This document shows positions 1-8,778 of a stretch of DNA of 64,000 nucleotides, piece by piece. How positions within the stretch are numbered: position 1 is the first letter of the stretch; every line of letters begins with the position of its first letter. A program made the position numbers and the translations under genes. The notes beneath the pieces were generated by a model. That model worked only from the letters and a program-made list of their open reading frames with translations, was not told where the DNA came from and ran no database searches. Origin of the DNA: Parabacteroides sp. ZJ-118 (GTDB lineage: Bacteria; Bacteroidota; Bacteroidia; Bacteroidales; Tannerellaceae); the NCBI RefSeq assembly GCF_011038785.1, contig NZ_JAAKDT010000009.1, positions 1-64,000 of the forward strand, given 5' to 3'.

Positions 1-67
1 CCTCAAGGCGATAGTAGGCTTTGCGTTCACCCTTGCTGTTGGTTTTATAGACTGTTCCTATGTGCAT
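1..67 (-). mobile_element. IS1634/IS4-like transposase, N-terminal fragment cut by window edge
   Basis: Reading the minus strand from an ATG at 65-67 gives 22 residues beginning MHIGTVYKTNSKGERKAYYR, after which the window ends. This resembles the start of DDE transposases of the IS1634/IS4 group in Bacteroidales, as I recall that family; no catalytic residue is visible in so short a piece. The element's left terminal inverted repeat should lie somewhere in 68-200, but I could not define it. The gene is complete or broken beyond the edge; that cannot be seen here. Confidence 0.5.
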
Positions 68-314
68 GGGACAAAGGTCGGCATTGTACCGACGACAGCC
101 AAAAGTCTGGGGGTACTACAGAGGGGGTATGGAACCAAAATAACCTAATTTTAACACATAGACACAGCAAAAACCGCATAAAACCATCGAAATTAAAGAT
201 TGTTTAACCTTACGAAAGGTCTATTGTGGCAATGTGGGTTAGGTGCGTGGCGCAAGTCTCCTAACCTACTTTTTTGCTCAGCCTTCGTTGCGTTGGGGGG
301 CATGTTGATGACTC

Positions 315-968
315 CTATTCCTTCTCGCCGAACGCTAAATCTCCGGCATCGCCTAATCCGGGAACAATATAAGAATGATCATCGAGGTCGTTATCTAATG
401 CGGCGATCCAGATCGTAGTCTTGTCATCCGGCATTTTCTTCTGCAAGTATTCCAAGGCTTGTTGGCTTGAGATGATAGAGGCCACGTGTACATGGTCAGG
501 TACTCCTTTGGTCAGTAGTGCCTCATACGCCAATTCCATAGAGCTTCCGGTAGCCAACATCGGGTCGGAAAGGATCAAGGTTTTACCAGTTAAGCGGGGA
601 GAGGCGATATATTCGATGTGAATATCAAAATTCAAACGGTCTTTATATTTGCGGTAAGCGGATACGAAAGCATTCTCCGCATTATCCAGATACCGGAGGA
701 AACCTTGGTGGAATGGAAGCCCGGCACGCAAGATCGTACTGATCACGATTCGATCGTCCGGCGTATTCATCGGGGCTATACCTAACGGAGAACGGATGTC
801 TTTCGTACTGTAATGAAATTCCTTACTGATCTCGTAAGCCATGATTTCTCCGATACGCTCAACATTGCGACGGAAGCGAAGGCTGTCTTTTTGTATGTCT
901 ACATCTCTGAGTTCGGCTACGAACTTGTTTAATACGGAATTGATGTCTCCAAGATTAACGATTCTCAT
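315..968 (-). CDS. upp: Uracil phosphoribosyltransferase
   Basis: Converts uracil and PRPP to UMP in pyrimidine salvage; cytosolic. The 217-residue product has the PRPP-binding loop DPMLATGSSM near residues 135-144 and the C-terminal uracil-binding segment YIVPGLGDAGDLAFG, both diagnostic of the family, and the usual length. It is a single gene reading away from murB, with a TACTTTTG box 17-24 bases upstream of the start codon, giving a very short leader. Reading frames on the opposite strand here are shadows. Identification is secure. Confidence 0.95.
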   Translation of the reverse strand: MRIVNLGDINSVLNKFVAELRDVDIQKDSLRFRRNVERIGEIMAYEISKEFHYSTKDIRSPLGIAPMNTPDDRIVISTILRAGLPFHQGFLRYLDNAENAFVSAYRKYKDRLNFDIHIEYIASPRLTGKTLILSDPMLATGSSMELAYEALLTKGVPDHVHVASIISSQQALEYLQKKMPDDKTTIWIAALDNDLDDHSYIVPGLGDAGDLAFGEKE

Positions 969-984
969 GAGTCCTTTTTGAGCC

Positions 985-992
985 CAAAAGTA
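985..992 (-). promoter_or_regulatory. -7 promoter box of upp
   Basis: The minus strand reads TACTTTTG, a match to the Bacteroidetes -7 consensus TAnnTTTG, just upstream of the upp start codon. The divergent 318-base gap up to murB otherwise holds a small hairpin (arms GTATGAA and TTCATAC at about 1020-1041) of unknown role and the murB promoter. Confidence 0.6.
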
Positions 993-1235
993 ATCATTTC
1001 CGGAAACTAAAAACCATAAGTATGAAATTTTCCATTCATACCTATGATTTTTTATCCTCTCGCTGGAGATATTTTTACTACGTCTTCAGTGGTTTGATTA
1101 TTTTAAGTGGGTATTTATCGCCTCAAGGAGGAATTTACCCGGTTTGAATTTTACGGTCGTACGAGTAGGGTAAGACGGGATTCTATATGTTTTAAGACCT
1201 TAGCGGAAGTCAAAGTTAATTCCGGAACTACATAA

Positions 1236-1266
1236 TTTGCGGATGAGTTATTTATGACTACTTTTG
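1236..1266 (+). promoter_or_regulatory. Promoter of murB
   Basis: TTTG at 1236-1239 and TACTTTTG at 1259-1266, separated by 19 bases, match the Bacteroidetes -33/-7 promoter. The murB start codon follows 20 bases later. Confidence 0.7.
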
Positions 1267-1286
1267 CCTCAAAAATGAAATAGACG

Positions 1287-2300
1287 ATGAGAATAGAGCA
1301 GAATTATTCGTTGGAGGAACACAATACCTTCCATCTCCCGGTAAAGACACGTTGGTTCATGGAGTATGAGACGGAGGAGGAGTTGCAACGAATCTTACAG
1401 GATGAATACTTTCAGGAATGTTTATCCTTGCATATAGGAGGCGGGAGCAATCTATTGTTCATCAACGATTATAATGGCATTATCATCCATTCCCGAATCA
1501 AGGGGATTTCTATCTCGGCGGAAACGGACGAGTATATATCGCTTCGTGTCGGAGCCGCGGAGATCTGGGATGATGTCGTGGCATATGCCGTATCGAAAGG
1601 TTGGGGAGGTATAGAGAATCTTTCTTTAATACCCGGTGAGGCAGGCGCTGCCGCTATCCAGAACATCGGGGCTTATGGCATGGAGATCAAGGATGTGGTG
1701 GAGAGCGTGGAGGCTTATAACCAATTGACATTCGAGAAACGGACTTTTACGAATACGGATTGTGAATATAGCTATCGTAATAGCTATTTCAAGAATGAGC
1801 ATCATGACCCCTACATCATAACTTATATCACGCTTCGACTATCCAAGAACCCTAGCTTTTTGGTTAATTATGGGAACTTAAAGGAGGTGTTGACGAAATA
1901 TTCGGAAGTTACTTTGGAAACGATCCGCGAGGCTGTCATAACGATTCGCAGGCAGAAGCTTCCCGATCCGAAAGTATTGGGCAACGCAGGCAGTTTTTTT
2001 ATGAACCCGATAATTACGGTAGAGCATTTTGAGAAATTGAAAAAGCAATTTCCGGAGATTCCGTCTTATCCCGCTTTGGAAGGAAAGGTCAAGGTTCCGG
2101 CCGGCTGGTTGATCGAGCAATGTGGATTTAAGGGTAAAAAACATGGGTCGGTAGGTGTTTACGAGAAACAAGCCTTGGTATTAGTGAATTTAGGAGATGC
2201 CCAGGGGCATGAGATCGCATTGGTCGCAGAAAGCATCCGTACCGCCGTAAAAGATCGTTTTGGTATAGAGCTTATGCCTGAGGTTAAATATGTCGGATAA
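1287..2300 (+). CDS. murB: UDP-N-acetylenolpyruvoylglucosamine reductase
   Basis: MurB uses FAD and NADPH to reduce UDP-GlcNAc-enolpyruvate to UDP-MurNAc in peptidoglycan synthesis, in the cytosol. The 337-residue product has the N-terminal FAD-binding segment with HIGGGSNLLF, the IPGEAGAAAIQNIGAYGMEI active-site block near residue 120, the Y/R/N/S block SYRNSYFK, and the C-terminal GSFFMNP and AGWLIEQCG motifs. It is the type I (longer) form. Its last 11 bases overlap the next gene, so the two are probably translated together. Confidence 0.95.
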   Translation: MRIEQNYSLEEHNTFHLPVKTRWFMEYETEEELQRILQDEYFQECLSLHIGGGSNLLFINDYNGIIIHSRIKGISISAETDEYISLRVGAAEIWDDVVAYAVSKGWGGIENLSLIPGEAGAAAIQNIGAYGMEIKDVVESVEAYNQLTFEKRTFTNTDCEYSYRNSYFKNEHHDPYIITYITLRLSKNPSFLVNYGNLKEVLTKYSEVTLETIREAVITIRRQKLPDPKVLGNAGSFFMNPIITVEHFEKLKKQFPEIPSYPALEGKVKVPAGWLIEQCGFKGKKHGSVGVYEKQALVLVNLGDAQGHEIALVAESIRTAVKDRFGIELMPEVKYVG

Positions 2301-3057
2301 AATGAAAATCGTTTTTTTAGGGACAGGAACGTCTACGGGCAATCCTGAGATAGGTTGCCAATGTGAGGTATGTACTAGTAAAGACCCCCGTGATTGGCGT
2401 CTACGGGCCTCGATCCTGGTAGAGACGGAAGGGAAACGGATATTGATCGATTGTGGTCCGGACTTCCGTTGGCAAATGATAACCAATAAGATTTACCATT
2501 TTGACGCCGTTTTAGTAACTCATGAGCACTACGATCATGTAGGTGGCTTAGATGATCTACGTCCTTTTGGTCGGTATAAAGATGTGGATATTTATGCGGA
2601 AGACAATGTCGTGGAGGCGATAAAGACTCGCATTCCTTATGTGTTCCGGGAGCATAAATATCCGGGAGTGCCTAATTTGGTCTTGCATACGATCGGGACG
2701 AAACCGTTTGAGGTCGCCGGTGTCATGATCACTCCGATCCGTGTAATGCATGCTAAACTGCCGATCTTAGGTTTCCGTATCGGCAATATGGCTTACTTGA
2801 CCGACCTTAAATATCTTCCGGAAGAAGAGTACGCTAAGTTGGGAAACCTTGATGTTTTGATTATTGATGCCCTTCGGAAAGGAGAGCATCAATCGCATGA
2901 GAGTCTGGAGGATGCCTTAGCGAATATATCCCGTATCCAGCCCAAGGAGGCCTATTTAATCCATATGAGTCATCGCATAGGGTTGCATGCGGTCGTTGAA
3001 AAAGAGTTGCCTCCGCATGTACATTACTCATATGATGGATTAACGGTGACTTTTTAG
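2290..3057 (+). CDS. Metallo-beta-lactamase-fold hydrolase, PhnP/RNase Z-like
   Basis: A 255-residue cytosolic metal-dependent hydrolase. The N-terminus FLGTGTSTGNPEIGCQCEVC has the two cysteine pairs seen in PhnP-like phosphodiesterases, followed by the zinc motif THEHYDHVGGLDDLRPF (HxHxDH) and later histidines in TPIRVMHAK and LIHMSHRIG. PhnP itself hydrolyses cyclic phosphate sugars, but no other phn gene is nearby, so the substrate is unknown. The start overlaps the end of murB by 11 bases; a second ATG at 2302 would also fit. The fold is certain, the reaction is not. Confidence 0.85.
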   Translation: MSDKMKIVFLGTGTSTGNPEIGCQCEVCTSKDPRDWRLRASILVETEGKRILIDCGPDFRWQMITNKIYHFDAVLVTHEHYDHVGGLDDLRPFGRYKDVDIYAEDNVVEAIKTRIPYVFREHKYPGVPNLVLHTIGTKPFEVAGVMITPIRVMHAKLPILGFRIGNMAYLTDLKYLPEEEYAKLGNLDVLIIDALRKGEHQSHESLEDALANISRIQPKEAYLIHMSHRIGLHAVVEKELPPHVHYSYDGLTVTF

Positions 3058-3138
3058 GCCATATATTAAAAAGATCCTTTATCTTTACAGACTGAAGATC
3101 TGGAGAATAGCTGCTTTCAAGAAAGAAGGGACTGAAGC

Positions 3139-4020
3139 TTAATTCCCACAAACTGTAAAATATGCCACGGCCTCGTCATGACTGACTTGTGTCGTGGTTT
3201 TTATTTGCGGGAATAGCCGATTGATCCGGGTGGTTATCGTATCGCATAAATTGGGGTAAAAGTTCTCCAAGGCTTTCTCATAGGGTTGCTCGTTGAAGCA
3301 GCAAAGATTTCCTTCATTATAGAACAAATCCATTGCCAACCATTGATTTTTCATTTTCCACTCCGTCGAGTCATTCATTTGAACCTGTAAATTTAAAGAG
3401 GCGCTTTGGATGAAGAGATTCATTGCGCCGCTCTTGCTTTTTTCACTAATTAGATTGGCTAATTCCGGAATGATCTGCGCGGGGTATGTTTGTTGCTTTT
3501 TCGCTGTCTCTACCAATAATTTTCGGTTGTAGGACGCCACGAACATTCCCTTGTGGTAGTAACAACCTAAAAAATGCTTATCAACATCCGGATAATACCT
3601 GGCAGGAACGGAAGTTTCCTCTCGTTGCTGGGCCGGAAAAGAGAAAGAGGCATCCAGTTGCTTGAAAATACGCTCTGCCGTATGACTATCCATAGGGGCG
3701 TATAAGACATCCCCCTGTGGATAATAAGCGATCAAGAAAGACGATAATTCCGAATTTTGCTGTATTAAGGAGAGGAAAATAGCGGGCATATGATCTGAGA
3801 ACGCCTTGCGTATATTCTCCATGGGTAGTATCATCTTCTCGAATACAGGAGGACGATTGATGGCAAAAATAGCCGTAGGGGTCGGGACGACCAAGCTATA
3901 GGGATCTACCGTGACAACAAATTGCTCGTCGCTCATATTCTTGTAAAAGTACCTCACGCATACGATCGTGGTCAGAAACAAGACAACAAAAGCCGTTATG
4001 TCTTTCTTGCCGATCCTCAT
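3139..4020 (-). CDS. Membrane-anchored protein of unknown function
   Basis: A 293-residue protein with one N-terminal membrane segment (roughly residues 9-25, ITAFVVLFLTTIVCVRYFY) and a large domain that should lie outside the cytoplasm. I see no enzyme motif. It starts inside the stop codon of nth (4-base overlap), so it is transcribed and probably translated with the DNA repair gene. Similar anchored proteins next to nth or holA-type genes occur in Bacteroidales, but I cannot name a family with confidence. Confidence 0.75.
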   Translation of the reverse strand: MRIGKKDITAFVVLFLTTIVCVRYFYKNMSDEQFVVTVDPYSLVVPTPTAIFAINRPPVFEKMILPMENIRKAFSDHMPAIFLSLIQQNSELSSFLIAYYPQGDVLYAPMDSHTAERIFKQLDASFSFPAQQREETSVPARYYPDVDKHFLGCYYHKGMFVASYNRKLLVETAKKQQTYPAQIIPELANLISEKSKSGAMNLFIQSASLNLQVQMNDSTEWKMKNQWLAMDLFYNEGNLCCFNEQPYEKALENFYPNLCDTITTRINRLFPQIKTTTQVSHDEAVAYFTVCGN

Positions 4021-4655
4021 GTTTGTTTTAGGAAGTATTTACACCAAGGCTTTAATCCGCATCCCTCACATTTCGGTTTCCGTGCGCGGCAAACATATCT
4101 TCCATGCAATATCAACCAGTGATGGGCGATCGGGATCAACTCTTCCGGGATGTTCTTCACCAACTCCTTCTCCGTCTCCAAAGGCGTCTTGCTGTTATTG
4201 GTCAGGCCGATCCGGTTGGAGACGCGGAATACGTGCGTATCCACTGCCATGGTCGGCTTGTCATATACAACGGATGCGATTACGTTCGCTGTTTTTCTTC
4301 CTACACCCGGAAGTTTCTGTAACTCGTCAATCTCGGAGGGAACCACGCCTTTGAAGTCCTCCACCAGCATCTTCGCCATACCTACTAGATGTTTAGCCTT
4401 ATTGTTCGGATAGGATACGCTACGTATGTATTCAAAGACTACTTCCGGTGTGCTGGCTGCCATTACCTCGGGAGTAGGGAAAGCCTCGAACAGGGCAGGA
4501 GTAATCATATTCACTCGTTTATCCGTGCATTGTGCGGATAGGATTACCGCTATCAACAATTGATACGGATCGTCATAATGTAGCTCAGTCTCAGCTACCG
4601 GTACGTTCTCCTTAAACCAGTTTAATACGCCCTTATATCTTTCTTCTTTTCGCAT
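4017..4655 (-). CDS. nth: Endonuclease III
   Basis: Bifunctional DNA glycosylase/AP lyase that removes oxidised pyrimidines. The 212-residue product has the helix-hairpin-helix LPGVGRKTANV with the catalytic lysine, the catalytic aspartate in MAVDTHVFR, and the C-terminal [4Fe-4S] ligands spaced C-x6-C-x2-C-x5-C (CRARKPKCEGCGLKPWC). Length and order are normal. It is followed by the anchored protein with a 4-base overlap. The gap up to pheS holds a possible gene remnant. Confidence 0.96.
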   Translation of the reverse strand: MRKEERYKGVLNWFKENVPVAETELHYDDPYQLLIAVILSAQCTDKRVNMITPALFEAFPTPEVMAASTPEVVFEYIRSVSYPNNKAKHLVGMAKMLVEDFKGVVPSEIDELQKLPGVGRKTANVIASVVYDKPTMAVDTHVFRVSNRIGLTNNSKTPLETEKELVKNIPEELIPIAHHWLILHGRYVCRARKPKCEGCGLKPWCKYFLKQT

Positions 4656-4697
4656 TATTTTTTCGGTCTCTATCTTTCGAGTCCTAAAGGTATAACT

Positions 4698-4886
4698 TTA
4701 ATAGGAATATACAAGCGGAGATGCGCCAAAAAACAAACTGATCCCCAGAAACGGGTACACAGACGCGAACCGGGGTACGATCCCAAGGAAGGCCGCGATC
4801 AGGCCAAGGGTGTTGCTGGCAAGTACATGGAGTAGTATACTCCCGCAGAAGCCGATTGAAAAGGAACGTACCTCTCCCGGGCTGGG
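4698..4886 (-). pseudogene. Possible remnant of a membrane-transporter gene
   Basis: The minus strand is open for 62 codons between two TAA stops and reads as a plausible membrane protein tail, including ILLHVLASNTLGLIAAFLG and later FLGISLFFGASPLVYSY. There is no ATG in the open stretch, so it is not an intact gene. Other Bacteroidales, as I recall, carry an MFS transporter between pheS and nth; this would be the last piece of a deleted copy. A chance open frame in GC-rich DNA is the alternative. The hairpin with arms TCTCCCGGG and CCCGGGGAGA at about 4871-4902 may be the pheS terminator. Confidence 0.35.
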
Positions 4887-4928
4887 TTAAGACCCGGGGA
4901 GATGGTAAAAATGATCCAGGTTTTCAAT

Positions 4929-5948
4929 TTAATTGGCCGACTCAAACTGTCTCAAGAAACGAACATCGTTTTCTGAGAACATGCGTAAGTCTTTTACTTG
5001 GTACTTCAAATTGGCGACACGCTCGATACCCATTCCCAATGCGTAGCCTGAATAAACCTTACCATCGATGCCACAGTTCTCAAGCACGTTCGGATCTACC
5101 ATGCCACAACCGAGGATCTCTACCCAGCCAGTTCCTTTACAGAAGGGGCAACCTTTACCTCCACAAATGTTGCAGGAGATGTCCATCTCGGCGGATGGCT
5201 CCGTGAACGGGAAGTAAGAAGGACGTAAGCGAATCTTTGTGTCAGAACTGAACATTTCCTTGGCGAAGAACAATAAGGCTTGTTTCAGGTCGGCGAATGA
5301 GACATTCCTATCTACATATAACGCTTCTACCTGATGGAAGCAGCAGTGAGCACGATAGGAGATGGCCTCATTACGATATACACGTCCCGGACAGATAATA
5401 CGGATAGGAGGTTCTTGCTTTTCCATTACTCGGGTCTGTACGGAAGAGGTGTGTGTGCGGAGCAATACATCCGAGCTGTGCTGGATAAAGAACGTATCTT
5501 GCATATCGCGGGCAGGATGGTCCTCGGCGAAATTCAAGGAAGAGAAGACATGCCAGTCGTCCTCGATTTCCGGTCCTTCAGCGATGCTGAATCCTAACCG
5601 CCCGAATATATCGCAGATTTCTTTCTTTACAAGTGATAGAGGATGACGAGTGCCTAGTCCGATCGGGTAAGCCGTACGAGTCAAATCGATAGCATCGCTC
5701 GCGGTCTGTACATTCTCAAAGCTTTCTTTTAATTCGTTGATCTTGCTCTGGGTTACTTCTTTCAGTTCGTTCAAGTATTTGCCAACCTCACGTTTTTGAT
5801 CGGCCGCTACACTCCGGAAATCATTCATCAACGCCGATATCTCGCCTTTTTTGCTAAGATACTTTATACGCAAAGCTTCTAGTTCCTCGGCATTCGCCAC
5901 TTTCATATTCTCCACTTCTTGAAGCAGAGCCTTAATTTTATCGAGCAT
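4929..5948 (-). CDS. pheS: Phenylalanyl-tRNA synthetase alpha subunit
   Basis: Catalytic subunit of the alpha2-beta2 enzyme that charges tRNA-Phe. The 339-residue product has the N-terminal tRNA-binding coiled coil (about residues 1-90), motif 2 GRVYRNEAISYRAHC, and the C-terminal motif 3 ALGMGIERVANLKY. An inserted cysteine cluster, CNICGGKGCPFCKGTGW, near residue 260 looks like a zinc site and is typical of this clade. pheT is not in the window, so the two subunits are encoded apart. A TACTTTTG box sits 28 bases upstream of the start. Confidence 0.96.
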   Translation of the reverse strand: MLDKIKALLQEVENMKVANAEELEALRIKYLSKKGEISALMNDFRSVAADQKREVGKYLNELKEVTQSKINELKESFENVQTASDAIDLTRTAYPIGLGTRHPLSLVKKEICDIFGRLGFSIAEGPEIEDDWHVFSSLNFAEDHPARDMQDTFFIQHSSDVLLRTHTSSVQTRVMEKQEPPIRIICPGRVYRNEAISYRAHCCFHQVEALYVDRNVSFADLKQALLFFAKEMFSSDTKIRLRPSYFPFTEPSAEMDISCNICGGKGCPFCKGTGWVEILGCGMVDPNVLENCGIDGKVYSGYALGMGIERVANLKYQVKDLRMFSENDVRFLRQFESAN

Positions 5949-5975
5949 TTCTAATCACACTTTGTATTTGTTGCG

Positions 5976-5983
5976 CAAAAGTA
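5976..5983 (-). promoter_or_regulatory. -7 promoter box of pheS
   Basis: Minus-strand TACTTTTG, a match to the Bacteroidetes -7 consensus, 28 bases before the pheS start codon. Confidence 0.6.
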
Positions 5984-6070
5984 CGCCTTTCTTTTGAAAC
6001 TACAAGGGATTCGTAAGGTTTTTTAGTTAAATGTAAGCGCAGATATTTAGCAGATATTTAGGTGTCTTGT

Positions 6071-6100
6071 TTTGTATGTTAAAGTATTTATATATCTTCG
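6071..6100 (+). promoter_or_regulatory. Promoter of the CNNM/CBS gene
   Basis: TTTG at 6071-6074 and TATCTTCG at 6093-6100, 18 bases apart, fit the Bacteroidetes -33/-7 pattern with one change in the -7 box. The start codon follows 27 bases later. Confidence 0.55.
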
Positions 6101-6127
6101 CAGCAGAGTCAAACTATAAATTAATTA

Positions 6128-7402
6128 ATGGAAATTGTCATTGTTATTGGCCTTATCTTATTTAATGGAATTTTGGCGATGTCGGAGATCGCCTTGGTCT
6201 CAGCCCGGAAGGCTAGGTTGGAAACGGAAGCGAAACGAGGTAGAAAATCCGCAGGCACTGCTTTGAAGCTGGCAAATGATCCAGATAAGTTTCTATCAAC
6301 TATCCAGATCGGAATTACTTTGATCGGTATCTTGACCGGTTTGTACTCAGGCGATGCGTTAGCTTATAATTTCGCTGTTATAATAGCGCGAATGCCTGCT
6401 TTAGAGCCGTATGCGTTAGGGATCGCTAAAACGACGATCGTTATCATCGTAACATACCTTACACTTATATTCGGCGAGTTGGTACCGAAACGGATCGGTA
6501 TGAGCTGTGCCGAGAAGGTTTCTATGTTAGTTGCCAAACCCATGAATTTTCTTTCTTCGATATCATCTCCTTTTGTTTGGTTGCTATCAAAGAGCACGGC
6601 ATTGGCGGTGAAGATGACGGGCGTGGATACGAAAGAGGAAAATAGGGTGACTGAGGAAGAAATCAAGGCGATCGTGAAAGAGGGATTTGACGGTGGCGAG
6701 GTGCAAGAGGTAGAGCAGGATATCGTAGAGCGGGTTTTTAATCTGGGAGACCGTAACGTAGGTTCTATCATGACGCATCGTAGCGAGCTGGTTTGGCTGG
6801 ATGTGACGGATAGTACGGAGAAGATCCGAGAGAAAGTGGAAGAGAACTTATTTAACATATATCCCGTGGCTTCGGAAAAGTTCGATAATATAGTTGGAGT
6901 TGTTTATCTGAAAGATTTGTTTGGAAGGATCGACCAACCGGATTTCTCGATCAGCCAAGTTCTCCGTCCGGCACAGTTCGTGCCGGAGAACCAAAGCGTA
7001 TATAACGCCTTGGAATCTTTCAAGCAGACACACGTGAAATACGGACTCGTTACGGATGAGTTCGGAGGTATTCAAGGTATCGTAACCTTGAAGGATATTA
7101 TGGAAGGCTTAATCGGGCAAGTGCCGGAAGTCGGGGAGGAGTCCGAGATCATACAACGTGAGGATGGTACTTGGTTGGTAGACGGCCAATACTCTTTCTA
7201 TGATTTCTTGGCGTATTTTGACATGGAGGATTTATATGCTGAGCACGATTATAATACCTTGAGCGGCCTGATCCTGGAAGTATTGGAGCGTGTACCGAAA
7301 ACGGGCGAGAAATTGAAATGGCTGAACTTTGGGTTTGAGATCGTAGATATGGATGGCGCCCGGATTGATAAGGTCTTGGTGAAGCGCTTGGCGGATTGTT
7401 AG
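6128..7402 (+). CDS. CNNM/CBS-domain membrane protein (CorC/HlyC family)
   Basis: A 424-residue inner-membrane protein. An N-terminal CNNM region with about four hydrophobic segments (residues 1-145, starting EIVIVIGLILFNGILAMSE) is followed by two CBS domains (about 200-325, with SIMTHRSELVWLD and YGLVTDEFGGIQGIVTLKDI) and a C-terminal CorC/HlyC domain (about 340-424). The family is linked to magnesium and other divalent cation export or homeostasis; older names call it haemolysin C, which is misleading. It stands alone with its own promoter. Confidence 0.9.
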   Translation: MEIVIVIGLILFNGILAMSEIALVSARKARLETEAKRGRKSAGTALKLANDPDKFLSTIQIGITLIGILTGLYSGDALAYNFAVIIARMPALEPYALGIAKTTIVIIVTYLTLIFGELVPKRIGMSCAEKVSMLVAKPMNFLSSISSPFVWLLSKSTALAVKMTGVDTKEENRVTEEEIKAIVKEGFDGGEVQEVEQDIVERVFNLGDRNVGSIMTHRSELVWLDVTDSTEKIREKVEENLFNIYPVASEKFDNIVGVVYLKDLFGRIDQPDFSISQVLRPAQFVPENQSVYNALESFKQTHVKYGLVTDEFGGIQGIVTLKDIMEGLIGQVPEVGEESEIIQREDGTWLVDGQYSFYDFLAYFDMEDLYAEHDYNTLSGLILEVLERVPKTGEKLKWLNFGFEIVDMDGARIDKVLVKRLADC

Positions 7403-7411
7403 GATTTCCTT

Positions 7412-8134
7412 TTAGAAGAGTAAGCCGAGCGACATGCTCATCACGTTCGTTCGCTTGTCTATATTGATATCATAATTAATCTCGGGAACCGGATTGTTGA
7501 CCTCCTCGAAATCGGATTCCACTTGATTCAGTCCGAACTCGTAGACAATGTCGAAGAACAGCCGCCCGATGCTAACCCCTACACCCGTAGTGATATTGAC
7601 TCCGAACGGGGTGTTATCATTCACGTATTCTACATGCGTGGTGGAAGACTCTGCCGTATAGGCGGTCTTATAGTTGTATTTTAATTTTGGACCGACCATA
7701 AGGCTAAGTCCGTAAGGTCCTTTCTTCACTAGATTATAGCCTACCAGTATGGGAACCTCCAAGGAACTGGTCTTCATCATCAAAAGGTCAGTAGTTGCCG
7801 GTGTATTGGACATCCTGTTATTCCCCGGCAGACTTTGAGGTATGGAAAAACGAATATTTCCCTCGGAGCGATGCCATGAGAAACTAGGCTGGAGGAAGAG
7901 CCGTTCTATATTGATCCGGCAAAAGATCGCTGCCAGATAACCTACCTTATATTCGATGTCTATATTCTCCGCTTCCTTCCCGTTGATGGAAAGGGAGTTT
8001 ATGACTGGGAAAGTGGCGTTGAATCCTACTTTGGCTCCAACGTTGAATGCCTTGTCCTCGAAACGCATGAAGCTCTGGGCTTCCGCTAACAGACCGAAAG
8101 AGAGCAACGCTCCTATAAGGCAGACTTTTTTCAT
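7412..8134 (-). CDS. Outer-membrane beta-barrel protein, PorT-like
   Basis: A 240-residue secreted protein with a signal peptide (MKKVCLIGALLSFGLLAEAQ) and alternating beta strands typical of the PF13568-type small barrels of Bacteroidetes, ending in MSMSLGLLF with a terminal phenylalanine as expected for outer-membrane proteins. The start lies 4 bases downstream of the flavin reductase stop, so it is the last gene of the pyrB-pyrI-reductase unit or shares its transcript. Its ligand is unknown. Confidence 0.8.
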   Translation of the reverse strand: MKKVCLIGALLSFGLLAEAQSFMRFEDKAFNVGAKVGFNATFPVINSLSINGKEAENIDIEYKVGYLAAIFCRINIERLFLQPSFSWHRSEGNIRFSIPQSLPGNNRMSNTPATTDLLMMKTSSLEVPILVGYNLVKKGPYGLSLMVGPKLKYNYKTAYTAESSTTHVEYVNDNTPFGVNITTGVGVSIGRLFFDIVYEFGLNQVESDFEEVNNPVPEINYDINIDKRTNVMSMSLGLLF

Positions 8135-8138
8135 CCTG

Positions 8139-8705
8139 TCATTTTTTCTTTTTCACGGACCAGCCGAATTTACCGACAAGTTCACCTAACCCGTAATACT
8201 TACCGTGTGAGTAAGCTAAGAGATCGGCTTTCTGCATATTAAAAGCCCCTGTCTCGGGATCTAGATATCGGTCGTCGGCCTGTACGTTTACGACATCAGC
8301 GATAAACATATCATGACTTCCGAGGGCTATCACCTCCTTTACCCGGCATTCGATACAAAGCGGGGACTCATCTATCGTGGGGGCATTAACGACAGTCGCT
8401 TTTCCGGGAGTGAGCTTCATCTCCTCGAATTTATGATGGTCTTTCCCGGAGTTTACCCCGCACCAATCCGTGGCGTAGGCCAGCTCACGGTTCGTCAAGT
8501 TAATGACGAATTCCATATTCTTCTTCAAAATCGGATAAGAGAACCGTTCCGGACGTACAGATATATAGCACATTGCCGGGTTCGAACAAATCGTACCGAC
8601 CCATGCGACTGTTATTATATTGTACTCGGAAGGCTCATTCCCGCAACTCACCATTACGGCAGGCAATGGATAGATCATGGTTCCCGGTTTCCAATCGTGC
8701 TTCAT
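8139..8705 (-). CDS. Flavin reductase-like FMN-binding split-barrel protein
   Basis: A 188-residue flavoprotein of the flavin_reduct family (NAD(P)H:FMN oxidoreductase-like). Segments such as YNIITVAWVGTICSNPAMCYISVRP (split here at its conserved SNPAM core) and ERFSYPILKKNMEFVINL are the FMN-binding strands. The family transfers reducing power to free flavin or to partner enzymes; no partner is encoded next to it. It is separated from pyrI by a hairpin and runs directly into the barrel gene. Confidence 0.88.
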   Translation of the reverse strand: MKHDWKPGTMIYPLPAVMVSCGNEPSEYNIITVAWVGTICSNPAMCYISVRPERFSYPILKKNMEFVINLTNRELAYATDWCGVNSGKDHHKFEEMKLTPGKATVVNAPTIDESPLCIECRVKEVIALGSHDMFIADVVNVQADDRYLDPETGAFNMQKADLLAYSHGKYYGLGELVGKFGWSVKKKK

Positions 8706-8722
8706 ACTAACTTACGGTTTAG

Positions 8723-8777
8723 TTGACAATTGGCAGTTGACCGTTAAATGCCGCTGCGCGCAACTGTCAATTGTCAA
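8723..8777. repeat. Inverted repeat next to pyrI stop, likely terminator or dispersed repeat
   Basis: Arms of 17 bases, TTGACAATTGGCAGTTG at 8723-8739 and CAACTGTCAATTGTCAA at 8761-8777, pair at 16 of 17 positions around a 21-base loop. The hairpin begins one base after the pyrI stop codon in transcription order. There is no T-run, so it may be an RNA-stabilising hairpin or a copy of a dispersed intergenic repeat rather than a classical terminator. Confidence 0.6.
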
Positions 8778-8778
8778 T

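Noticed and set aside
200-418. Plus-strand frame of 72 codons at the left edge
   Set aside because: It overlaps upp in antisense and has no promoter or motif.
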